NCBI GenBank assembly: GCA_965279195.1
Contig: CBDIHP010000010.1
Coordinates: forward strand, 1 to 52,226
From: CBDIHP01 sp965279195
GTDB lineage: Bacteria > Planctomycetota > Planctomycetia > Isosphaerales > Isosphaeraceae
Length of the DNA stretch: 52,226 nt
Reading direction: 5' to 3'
Below the pieces are notes generated by a model. It searched no databases, had not been told where the DNA came from, and saw only the letters and a list, made by a program, of their open reading frames with translations. Made by a program: the position numbers and the translations under genes. Shown here in pieces: positions 35,148 through 43,280 of this stretch (within the stretch, counting starts at the first letter, position 1; the number at the start of each line of letters is the position of its first letter).

Positions 35148-37904
35148 ATGCCGTCGACCTGGATCGAGACGCCTGCCCGGGGGAGACACGGCGGCCCGGT
35201 GCGAGCGGGGATGTGGTCGTCGGTGGTCGTCGGGACGCACCCGATCGAGGCGAATCAGGAGGTCTGGCTCGAGGTCAACGTCGATGACGAGCCGATCGGC
35301 CTACTCCCAGCCTTCTGGCAGGAGACCAAGGGGGTCAACAACCTCTGGCACGTCCCCATTCCGCCCCAGGCGGTCGGGGTCAAGATCCACTACCGGGTCG
35401 GGGCCCGATCCGGCGACGATGTCGTCCACTCGCCGTTCCAGAACACGGTCGTCCGGCCGAACCTGCCGGATCGTTCCGACCCGCCGACCGACCCCCAGGC
35501 GATCCACCCCGAGGGGATCATCGGAAACCGCACGATGACCGTCCGGGTCGACTCGCGGGGGGGGACGCACGACGTCTACTTCCCGACCGTCGGCCTGCGG
35601 TCGCACGTCCGGCCCGCCGAGGGGGAGCTGTCCAACAGCCGCTGCCACTTCCGGGCGATCGCCAGCGGGCTTTCGGTCGAGCAGCGGCTCGACTGGTTCG
35701 CCGAGCGCGGGGCGTGGTCGTCGTTCCAGCACTACCAGGGTGCCACCAACCTCCTGGTCACCGAGCTGACCCACCGGAGCCAGCCGATCCGGGTCCTCGC
35801 GACCGACTTCGTGGCGATGGGGAACCTCCTGCCCAGCACGGCGGGGGGGACCGAGAATCCCGGGCAGTACCTCAAGCGGTACCGGATCCTCAACGACGGG
35901 GCCGAGTCGCGGTCGGCGATCTTCGGGCTCTATGTGCAGGCCGAGGTGAACGGCGGGATCGGCGAGTCGGGCCTGATGTGGCGGGACGAGGAGAAGGTGC
36001 TGGTCGCCACCAACCGCGGCCACGGCCACGCCAACCGCAAGCTCGCCCGCGACGCCACCGTCGAGTTCGCCGTCGCGCTCGACGGCCGGGGCGAGGTCTC
36101 CTGCGAGCCGACCGGGCCCAACGACGCCATCTTGATCCGGAAGCTCGAACTGCCCGGGAACTCGGAGACCCTGGTCGACGTGCTGGTGACCGCCGCGTTC
36201 ACCGGCTGGCGGAGCGACCCCGGCACTTTCGAACACTGGATCCAGCCCGCCCTGACCTGGTTCCGCTCGCACGACCTCGACCTCGTCGAACAAGCCACCG
36301 CGCAGGAGTGGGACGCCTACGTCGAGCCGCTCCCGAACCCGAAGTTCCCCAAGCCGACCTACGCCGTGAGCCTGAGACGCTCGGCCCTGACGGCGGCGCT
36401 CCACTCGGACGCAAGCTGGGGGGCGATCGCGGCCGGGTTCGATCGCGGCCTGAGCGCGTATTGCTGGCCGCGCGACGCGATGTGGACGGCCGGGGCCTTC
36501 GAGCGGCTGGGGCATCCCGAGCTGGGCCGGCACGCCTACCAGTGGCTCGCCGGCGTCAAGGGCCAGAACCGGCCCTACAGCTACTGGTTCCAGAAGTACA
36601 CCATCGACGGCCACCCCGAGTGGGAGACCCCCGCCGTCGACCAGACCGCGATGATCCCGTTCTCACTGGAGCGGCACTACCGCCGCACCGGCGACCGCGA
36701 GTTCCTGCTCCACACCTGGCCGATGATCGAGCGGGCGGCCTCGGTCTGCTGCGGCCATTCCGGGCATCCGGGCCTGAAGCTCCTGCCCGACCTGATGCTG
36801 ATCTCCTCGGCCGGAATCTGGGACAGCCGCCACGGGGCGTTCTTCTACTCCAACTGCGCGGTGGTCGCCGGCCTGCGCGCCGCCTCGACGCTCGCCGAGC
36901 TGCTCGATCGCCCCGAACGGGCCCGGGAATGGACCGAGATGGCGGACCAGATCTGGGTCCGGGGGATCCTGGGGATGGACGAGCCGGTGGGCGTCGAGCC
37001 GCACGCCGAGCCCGCGTTCCAGGGCATGCTCGACCCGATCAGCGGCCGCTACCTCGATGCCAGGCGGGTCTCGACGATCCGGGGCCTCTGGAGCGACGAC
37101 CCGGCGAAGCTGATCGATCGCTCGGCGGGTGTCGACATCAGCCTGCTGGGGGCGGTCGTGCCGTTCGGCCTGCTGCCCGCCTCGGACCCGGGGATGCGGA
37201 AGACCGCCGAGGCGATCTTCCGGAACAATGCCGTGACCGCCGAGACTCCCTTGCTCGCCCGATCCGCCCCCGACCCCGCGAAGCGCGAGCGGAAGCACGT
37301 CGGCGAGCTGGCCCAGACCGAGTTCTCCAGCCTCGCGACCCTCTGGATGGCCCGCTACCTGATCCAGCTCGGCCGCGAGACCGGCGAGGGGCGGCACTGG
37401 AACCTCGCGCTCTCCATGCTCGACGGCCTGCTCAGCCGCATCGGGTCGCTTGGGCTCGCCCTGCGCCCCCTCAGCAAGGGCGAGGCGAGGTCGTCGCACG
37501 TCGGCCCGGTCGGCGTCTGGGGGCTGCACGCGATGCTCGCCGAGACGCTGCTCGACCTCGCCGGGATGGAGTACGACGCCCCGAGGAAGACCCTCACGAT
37601 CGACCCCGCGCTACCCGCGGCCTGGCCCCAGCTGGGCCTGACCTGCCACTACCCCTGCGGCGAGGTCTCGTACAGCCTCGAACGCCCGATCGGCGGCAAC
37701 GTCCACGCCTTGCGGATCCGGAGCACGCTCCGACACCCGATCCGGCTGGAGATCGGCGTCACCTGCCCGGGCCTGAACCAGCTCGGGCCCTGGCGATCCA
37801 CGTCCGGCGACGAGCCGCCCCGGTTCGACGATGCCGTCGGCCGCGTCATGTGGTCGGTCGACCTGCCCGAGGGGGAGGCGACGCTCCAAGCGACCTGGGG
37901 ATGA
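35148..37904 (+). CDS. GH15-like glycoside hydrolase (glucoamylase/trehalase type)
   Basis: A 918-residue protein without a signal peptide. An N-terminal beta-sandwich (about 1-390) precedes an (alpha/alpha)6-type catalytic domain (about 400-800) with GLSAYCWPRDAMWTAGAFERLGHPE, the VDQTAMIPFSLERHYRRTGDREFL block and SSAGIWDSRHGAFFYSNCAVVAGL. These match glycoside hydrolase family 15 and related enzymes that release glucose from alpha-glucans. At the place where GH15 has its general-acid Glu (IWE) this protein has Asp (GIWDSRHG), so activity may be altered. GAGAGG precedes the ATG at 35148. It would act on internal storage glucans if active. No glycogen genes adjoin. Confidence 0.8.
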   Translation: MPSTWIETPARGRHGGPVRAGMWSSVVVGTHPIEANQEVWLEVNVDDEPIGLLPAFWQETKGVNNLWHVPIPPQAVGVKIHYRVGARSGDDVVHSPFQNTVVRPNLPDRSDPPTDPQAIHPEGIIGNRTMTVRVDSRGGTHDVYFPTVGLRSHVRPAEGELSNSRCHFRAIASGLSVEQRLDWFAERGAWSSFQHYQGATNLLVTELTHRSQPIRVLATDFVAMGNLLPSTAGGTENPGQYLKRYRILNDGAESRSAIFGLYVQAEVNGGIGESGLMWRDEEKVLVATNRGHGHANRKLARDATVEFAVALDGRGEVSCEPTGPNDAILIRKLELPGNSETLVDVLVTAAFTGWRSDPGTFEHWIQPALTWFRSHDLDLVEQATAQEWDAYVEPLPNPKFPKPTYAVSLRRSALTAALHSDASWGAIAAGFDRGLSAYCWPRDAMWTAGAFERLGHPELGRHAYQWLAGVKGQNRPYSYWFQKYTIDGHPEWETPAVDQTAMIPFSLERHYRRTGDREFLLHTWPMIERAASVCCGHSGHPGLKLLPDLMLISSAGIWDSRHGAFFYSNCAVVAGLRAASTLAELLDRPERAREWTEMADQIWVRGILGMDEPVGVEPHAEPAFQGMLDPISGRYLDARRVSTIRGLWSDDPAKLIDRSAGVDISLLGAVVPFGLLPASDPGMRKTAEAIFRNNAVTAETPLLARSAPDPAKRERKHVGELAQTEFSSLATLWMARYLIQLGRETGEGRHWNLALSMLDGLLSRIGSLGLALRPLSKGEARSSHVGPVGVWGLHAMLAETLLDLAGMEYDAPRKTLTIDPALPAAWPQLGLTCHYPCGEVSYSLERPIGGNVHALRIRSTLRHPIRLEIGVTCPGLNQLGPWRSTSGDEPPRFDDAVGRVMWSVDLPEGEATLQATWG

Positions 37905-37924
37905 CCGGCCCGGAAACCAATAAA

Positions 37925-37958
37925 CCCCGTCGATCCACCTTTCGGCGCATCGACGGGG
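37925..37958. terminator. Hairpin between convergent GH15-like and heparinase-like genes
   Basis: CCCCGTCGAT (37925-37934) pairs with ATCGACGGGG (37949-37958) across a 14-base loop. On the minus strand it is followed by TTTATTGG, on the plus strand by no T run. It is likely a shared terminator, better suited to the minus-strand gene. Confidence 0.55.
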
Positions 37959-38115
37959 CCGGAACAGAGAAGAGGCCGGATAATCGAAGCCGATGCTTCG
38001 GTTGAGAGGAGAGGTCACTGTCTCGAATCGAGATGTGCTTCACGCTCAACACCTCACAGCCTATCCGACGTTTGTCCTGTGTCAAGTGGGATATCAAGAA
38101 AAGTTGACACTCGGT

Positions 38116-40812
38116 TCAACCCTCGGGCCCGGGCGGGGTGCGGGCGATCCGGTCGACCTTGAATCGATGGGGCCCCGGCGAGGACGTCCGGGGGAAGTGC
38201 TGATAGGCGGCGGGGCCCTGAGCGCCCTCCGGGAGTGAGAAGCCGGGGTCCTCGCGGACGTAGAACCGGGTGACACCGTTCTCGCGGGCTTCGACCTGCG
38301 CGATCGCCCAGCCGTGGGCGATCCCGTCCGCGTGCCGGATCTGAAGTGTCCGGCCGACAAGCCTTTGCGGCTCGGCCAGGGGATCCATCGTCTCGAACCA
38401 CCCGCGTGCCCCGCGCTCCGAGATCCGGCCGACGGCCGAGATTCCGCCGTGGGCGGGCTCGTTCGAAACCGCCTGGACCCCGCACGCCGCCTGGGTCCCT
38501 CCGGCCAGCGTGAGTTCCTGATTGCGGACCCGGACGGCGATCGCGTCGGTCACGAGGGTCCGGCCGTCGGCAAGCTGGACGTTCTTGGGGGTTCCGGGAT
38601 CGAGGTTGAACACCCAGTGTTCGACGCCGTCGGCCGTCTCCACGACGACGTTGACCACCCCCTTCGCCGACGCCACACGGCCGACCCGGATCAGCGGCGG
38701 CGGACCGCCCGTCGGCTCGAAGACGGTCACGAAGAGGCTGTTCAGGGAGGCCCCATTCTCGGACCTCCGCCGCAGCACGAACGCCGGCCGCTCCTGGGTT
38801 TCGGGCGTCCCGGGCGAGGCCGATTCGAACGCCGGCGGGGTCTGGGCGGCGATGAACTGGGCCGGCAGGTCGCCGAGGATGTGCAACCGGGCGCCTTGCT
38901 GGGCCTTCGAACCCATCGTCGCGACCACCCCACGCTCGATCCGGAGTTGTCCGACCGGGCGGAGGTGCCCGTAAGACTGCACGAACCACCGGCCGTGTTC
39001 CGGGTTGGTGACGGTTAGGAAGGGGATCGTCGGCGGAAGGAGGCTCGACGGTCCGACCTCGAGCGCACCGGGCGGGGTGAGCGTGCCGCCTCCGGCGGGC
39101 CCATGGAAGACCTGGTCGTGCTGGAGCCCGCCCCTTACATCGAAGATCGCCACCGCGTATCGCGATCTGGGAGACGCGGACACAGCAATGGTCTGCCGAT
39201 ATCGCGTCGTGGACTGGGGATATGACCGGGGGTCGTCGAGCACGGCGACCTGGAAATCGGGATCGGCGGCGAAGAACCGGAAGTCGCCCCCGGGGGTGAA
39301 GGTCCAGGCGTTCGGCAGGTTTTCGACCTGATTCAGGCCGTCCACCACCACCGTGTTGTGGCTCGCGGACGCGCGATCCCAGCCATCGGGGCGTTCCGGT
39401 GCGTCGTCGAGGTCGTTCAGGATCGCTCGCCCGCCGACGGCCAGCCGCAACGAGTTGCGCCGGAACTTCGACAGCCCGCCGGACGCCATCCCCCGGAGTT
39501 CCACGTCGAGGGCATCGCCCCCCTGGCCGACACCCAGCCGGGCGATCCCGGCACCGCCGAGCAACGAGGGCGCCGTTCGGGGGACCTCCCGGCTGGCCGG
39601 ATTCAGGCCGGCCTGGAGAACCTCGACCGGCTTCGCCGTCTCGAACGACAGGGTCGAGCTGGCCGTCTTCGCCAGGCTGATCAGGGGGTTGGCGTCCTTT
39701 GTCGGGTCCTTCCGGCCGAACCAGGTGTCGAGCAGATGGACGATCCGCTTCTGGGCGGCGGCGTCGCCGGTGCGCCAGGTACCGTCGTAATAGAAGCCGT
39801 GGTCGGCGAGCCGCTGGAGTCTCGCCTCGGCCTGCCGCAAGAGGTTGGGATCATCGAGGATGAGACCGGCGACGTGCAGCCCCCGGTGGGCCTGGAAGGC
39901 GGCCTCGCTGACCTCCTCGGGCTGGTTGATCAGGAACTCGGCGGCGGTGCGGAAGAATCGCTCCTCGATCGTCCGCTTCGGGTTGGGATCGCCGAGGAGC
40001 TTGCCGGTCTCGGCTAAACTGGGTTCGTTCCGGAGAATCTGGTAGGCGATGGCCAGGCCGATGGGGACCTCCTGGCTTCCGGACCAGTCCCACTTGGCGG
40101 TCTGATAGGCCCGGCGATAGGGCGGAGGGCGGAACGCGGGCTCGAACTGCTTGGGCTGGCCGGGCTGGTCGAAGTGCAGGGCGTAGTCGGGGTAGACCTG
40201 GGTCAGCCGCAGCAGCAGGACGGTCGCCGCCTGCGCCAGCCAGGGGTCGCGACCGGGGCCGGCGGTGTCGCGGTGCCGGATCGCCGCATAGAGCGTCAGC
40301 TTGGCCAGGAATTCTCGGGCCTCGTAGTCGCGCCTGGCTTCGAGGAAGAGCTTCTCCTCGGGGTAACGCTGCCTGAGCGGGTCGACGAGGTGATACGGGT
40401 AGGTGTGGGCGACGCCACGGCGGACCTCGATGGTCTCGTTCGGGAGCTTGCCGTCGACCTTCGCCGGGAACGTATCATTCGGGAAGGTCGTCGAGCATCG
40501 CTGGCACTTGACGACCTTCGGGGCCTCGGGCGACCACTGGAGCGATCCGCCGAGGTCCTCGACGTCGCACTTCGGGCAGCGGCAAAACTTGAGGCCGGCC
40601 TGGGTCGGGACGAGCGCGGCCAGTTCCTTGAGCGGCAGCTTCTTCGCAGCCTTCACCGACGAGGAGTTCCAGAACGCCGACTGGAGGGCCTCGGGGAGAC
40701 GGAAGTCGCGGAGCGGGTCCTTCTCGCCGGCCGCGAGGGTAGGGGAGGCGATCGCGAGCCACAGAAGTGCCGGCGCCGCGAGGGGCGACCGTCGGAGGGT
40801 CCGCCTGGTCAT
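38116..40812 (-). CDS. Heparinase II/III-like secreted protein
   Basis: An 898-residue exported protein (signal peptide MTRRTLRRSPLAAPALLWLAIASPTLAA). A small zinc-ribbon-like part with CRCPKCD and CQRCSTTF sits near residues 70-110. A helical toroid follows (about 130-470), and then a beta-sandwich with SASHNTVVVDG, a hallmark of the heparinase II/III C-terminal region, and ARLHILGDLP. Such proteins are polysaccharide lyases acting on heparan-like or alginate-like polymers. The substrate here is not clear, and the N-terminal cysteines are not part of the classic enzymes. The adjacent small gene at 40873 lies upstream on the same strand. Confidence 0.82.
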   Translation of the reverse strand: MTRRTLRRSPLAAPALLWLAIASPTLAAGEKDPLRDFRLPEALQSAFWNSSSVKAAKKLPLKELAALVPTQAGLKFCRCPKCDVEDLGGSLQWSPEAPKVVKCQRCSTTFPNDTFPAKVDGKLPNETIEVRRGVAHTYPYHLVDPLRQRYPEEKLFLEARRDYEAREFLAKLTLYAAIRHRDTAGPGRDPWLAQAATVLLLRLTQVYPDYALHFDQPGQPKQFEPAFRPPPYRRAYQTAKWDWSGSQEVPIGLAIAYQILRNEPSLAETGKLLGDPNPKRTIEERFFRTAAEFLINQPEEVSEAAFQAHRGLHVAGLILDDPNLLRQAEARLQRLADHGFYYDGTWRTGDAAAQKRIVHLLDTWFGRKDPTKDANPLISLAKTASSTLSFETAKPVEVLQAGLNPASREVPRTAPSLLGGAGIARLGVGQGGDALDVELRGMASGGLSKFRRNSLRLAVGGRAILNDLDDAPERPDGWDRASASHNTVVVDGLNQVENLPNAWTFTPGGDFRFFAADPDFQVAVLDDPRSYPQSTTRYRQTIAVSASPRSRYAVAIFDVRGGLQHDQVFHGPAGGGTLTPPGALEVGPSSLLPPTIPFLTVTNPEHGRWFVQSYGHLRPVGQLRIERGVVATMGSKAQQGARLHILGDLPAQFIAAQTPPAFESASPGTPETQERPAFVLRRRSENGASLNSLFVTVFEPTGGPPPLIRVGRVASAKGVVNVVVETADGVEHWVFNLDPGTPKNVQLADGRTLVTDAIAVRVRNQELTLAGGTQAACGVQAVSNEPAHGGISAVGRISERGARGWFETMDPLAEPQRLVGRTLQIRHADGIAHGWAIAQVEARENGVTRFYVREDPGFSLPEGAQGPAAYQHFPRTSSPGPHRFKVDRIARTPPGPEG

Positions 40813-40872
40813 GTTCGGGATCCATCCCTCAGCGTGTTCCGATCGCCCCCGGCATCCCTTGCCGGGCGGCGC

Positions 40873-41169
40873 TCAGCGCCCCTTGCGGTCCTGGATGCGG
40901 AGGAGGTCGCGGTCCCGCTGGCCGGCGACGAGCGGGTAAACGGAGACCTCGCCGACCGACTCGCCCTCGGCGAGTCGGAGGGACTTCCGGTGCCGGCGTG
41001 CCCGGGCGAGCAAGTCGTCGAGGTGCGTCTCGCAGGCGATCCCGTAGTTCTTCAACTCGCGAGACGTCCCGTCCGACCAGGGGGCGGCGACCTTGTACTG
41101 CGCCTCATGCCCGCAGCCCGGAATCGAGCACTCCGGTTGATAGTCGAAGGTGATCTCGTCCTGCGACAT
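40873..41169 (-). CDS. Small Cys/His protein of unknown function
   Basis: A 98-residue protein I do not recognise. Its N-terminal half has C-x4-C-x-H (CSIPGCGH) and later IACETHL, a spacing that could bind one zinc ion. The rest is basic and helical (DDLLARARRHRKSLRL), then a short beta-rich end. AGG lies nine bases before the ATG at 41169; the frame is open 72 more codons in non-coding-looking sequence. It is 60 bases upstream of the heparinase-like gene and probably cotranscribed with it. Confidence 0.65.
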   Translation of the reverse strand: MSQDEITFDYQPECSIPGCGHEAQYKVAAPWSDGTSRELKNYGIACETHLDDLLARARRHRKSLRLAEGESVGEVSVYPLVAGQRDRDLLRIQDRKGR

Positions 41170-41387
41170 GGCGGGCCTACCCCGGGACGTGACACGTGCG
41201 GCCCTCTGGCAAGGGGTTTCCGCCCGGTCGAGACGCGTTGTGGCTTGAGGAATGTCCCGCATTATACGGACTGCCCCGCTGGAAAAAAGTGAACCCCCGG
41301 GATGCCATATCGATGGAGAAGGCGCGTTCAGGTGATTGGACGGAGGGGTGGGGCATCCCCGGGCGCGAAGCCTTTCGAAATGCACAA

Positions 41388-41413
41388 GGGCCGCCCTCGA
41401 ACCAGGGCGGCCC
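41388..41413 (-). terminator. Hairpin after the small helical-protein gene
   Basis: GGGCCGCCCT (41388-41397) pairs with AGGGCGGCCC (41404-41413) across a 6-base loop, 30 bases beyond the stop of the gene at 41443. The T run on the minus strand is weak (TTGTGCATTT). Confidence 0.65.
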
Positions 41414-41442
41414 CGATTGGCTTTGTTCCCGCGATTTCGCGT

Positions 41443-41964
41443 TCAGCGGGTCGAGGGCTTCGACAGCAACTCCAGCCAGGCACCCATTGCCTCGCGGGTC
41501 AGTTTCACGGCGGAGGAGAGCCGTTCCTGCTCCGGCTGTTCGTCCGCAACCTCTTCAACGGCATCCACATCCATCGCGTTGGGGCCGGCGGGGAAGTCAG
41601 AGTCCATGGCGACTTCGACCGCGGCCGCGTCGTCTACCCCTTGCTCGTCGAGCTGGGCGATCTCGGTCGCAACCTGCTCCGGCTCGCGGGCCTTCTCGAT
41701 CATCGCCAGGTCGGCCGTGAAGTCCTTGGCGACCGCGTCCATCGCCTCGTCGAACGCCTTGTCGGCCTTCGCGACCAGCTTCCGGGCCTCGATCTGGGCA
41801 CGGTCGGCGTCCGCCTCGGTGCCGCTGCGGAGCGACTGGAATTCATCCCAGACGCTCGACGCGAGCTGCTTGCCCTTCGACGCCCAGGCTTCGAACCGAT
41901 CCGCGCTCGGAAGCTCGGCACCCATCCCGACCACCAGGCCAAGAAGCACGATCCGAAGAGCCAT
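41443..41964 (-). CDS. Small acidic helical protein, possibly secreted
   Basis: A 173-residue protein of unknown function. The first 15 residues (MALRIVLLGLVVGMG) look like a short signal peptide or anchor. The rest is predicted almost wholly helical, rich in Ala, Glu, Asp and Lys, with a long stretch of charged heptad-like sequence (ADADRAQIEARKLVAKADKAFDEAMDAV), and very acidic after residue 110. GGGAG lies nine bases before the ATG, and a hairpin follows the stop. Nothing in the context suggests a role. It is divergent from the LegB-like gene. Confidence 0.65.
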   Translation of the reverse strand: MALRIVLLGLVVGMGAELPSADRFEAWASKGKQLASSVWDEFQSLRSGTEADADRAQIEARKLVAKADKAFDEAMDAVAKDFTADLAMIEKAREPEQVATEIAQLDEQGVDDAAAVEVAMDSDFPAGPNAMDVDAVEEVADEQPEQERLSSAVKLTREAMGAWLELLSKPSTR

Positions 41965-42243
41965 CGGTACACTCCCGTTTTGCCCGAGCCAACCAAACTG
42001 CCCATTCCCGCCAGCCTTCTGGTGATCTGTATCGGACAGGTGCGAGCCGGGGCTTCAGGCGGAATTGCCGGATCCAGGCGACTGGGCGAGGCAGGTGACT
42101 ATTTGGGGTCAGGAAGGATGACCTCTCCACGGGGTCCGCACCGGTCAACTCGACGCTGACGGCCGATCGAACGACCTTCTCACGAACGGGGCATCCCCGT
42201 AGGATGTCGCCTCCAGGTTCGGGTCTTGCCAGGAGGAGCGAGG

Positions 42244-43227
42244 ATGGCGCAGCGGGTCTTGGTGACGGGGGCGAGCGGCTTCATCGGGAGCCACGTGACC
42301 GAACGCCTTGTCAGCGAAGGGTTTCAGGTCCGGGCGTTCGTCCGCTACAACGGCCGCGACGACCGGGGCCAGATCGACCGCCTGCCCCGGGACGTGCAGC
42401 AGGCCATCGAGGTCCACCGGGGTGACCTGAAGGATCCGGAGGCCGTCCGCAAGGCGGTCAAGGGGCAGGAGTGGGTCCTCCACCTCGGTGCCCTCATCGC
42501 CATCCCCTACTCGTACCAGAACCCGCTCGACGTGGTTCAGACCAACGTCGTCGGAACCGCCCACATCCTCGACGCCTGCCGCGACAGCGACACCATCGAG
42601 CGGGTCGTCCTGACCTCGACGTCGGAGGTCTACGGCACCGCGCAGTTCGTCCCGATCACCGAGACGCACCCGTTGCGTGGGCAGTCGCCCTACGCGGCGA
42701 CCAAGATCGGGTCCGACGCGCTGGGCGAGTCGTACCACCGTGCGTTCGAGCTGCCGGTTTCGATCCTGCGGCCGTTCAACACCTTCGGCCCCCGCCAGTC
42801 GGCCCGGGCGATCATCCCGACGATCATCAGCCAGGCGCTGAGCAAACCCTCGATCCGCCTGGGCAGCCTCGACCCGCGCCGGGATTTGACCTACGTCAAG
42901 GACACGGCCGCCGGGTTCGTCGCCATCGCCCGCTGCGACAAGGCCCTGGGCCGGGTTGTGAACATCGGCCGGGGCGACGACCTGACGATCGGCGAACTCG
43001 TCGAGATGATCGGCAAGATCCTGGGCAAGACGATCCAGGTCGAGACCGACCCCGACCGCGTTCGCCCCGCCGCCAGCGAGGTCGGCCGGTTGCTCGCCGG
43101 CACCGCCCTGGCGCAGGAGCTGTTCGGCTGGAAATCGGCCTACACCCTGGAACAGGGCCTCGCCGAGACGGTCGAGTGGGTGAAGCAGAACCTGCACCTG
43201 TTCCGGGTGGACGAATACACGACATGA
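42244..43227 (+). CDS. legB: LegB-like NAD-dependent sugar-nucleotide 4,6-dehydratase
   Basis: A 327-residue extended short-chain dehydrogenase closely resembling LegB, which removes water from a UDP- or GDP-linked HexNAc in the route to legionaminic-type sugars. The Rossmann motif GASGFIG lies at 9-15. The catalytic block TSTSEVYGTAQFVPITE covers 124-140, and the YxxxK pair is Y150/K154. The blocks LIAIPYSYQNP and RPFNTFGPRQSARAIIPTII are typical of the LegB branch. AGGAGG precedes the ATG. No aminotransferase, NeuB-like synthase or glycosyltransferase gene adjoins, so the product pathway is not shown by context; a dTDP-glucose or UDP-glucose dehydratase role is the alternative. Confidence 0.85.
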   Translation: MAQRVLVTGASGFIGSHVTERLVSEGFQVRAFVRYNGRDDRGQIDRLPRDVQQAIEVHRGDLKDPEAVRKAVKGQEWVLHLGALIAIPYSYQNPLDVVQTNVVGTAHILDACRDSDTIERVVLTSTSEVYGTAQFVPITETHPLRGQSPYAATKIGSDALGESYHRAFELPVSILRPFNTFGPRQSARAIIPTIISQALSKPSIRLGSLDPRRDLTYVKDTAAGFVAIARCDKALGRVVNIGRGDDLTIGELVEMIGKILGKTIQVETDPDRVRPAASEVGRLLAGTALAQELFGWKSAYTLEQGLAETVEWVKQNLHLFRVDEYTT

Positions 43228-43242
43228 AGTCTCGTTGAACTG

Positions 43243-43270
43243 AATCCGGAGTGCGGCCGCACTCCGGATT
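43243..43270. terminator. Bidirectional terminator between legB-like and TPR-kinase genes
   Basis: The 28 bases are a perfect palindrome: AATCCGGAGTGC, GGCC, GCACTCCGGATT. It begins 16 bases after the plus-strand stop and ends 11 bases before the minus-strand one. It would form a 12-bp stem in either transcript. Confidence 0.8.
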
Positions 43271-43280
43271 TCCCCTCGAT

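Noticed and set aside
35714..38005. 763-codon plus-strand frame overlapping the GH15-like gene
   Set aside because: It is an Arg-rich out-of-frame reading of the GH15-like gene with no start signal.
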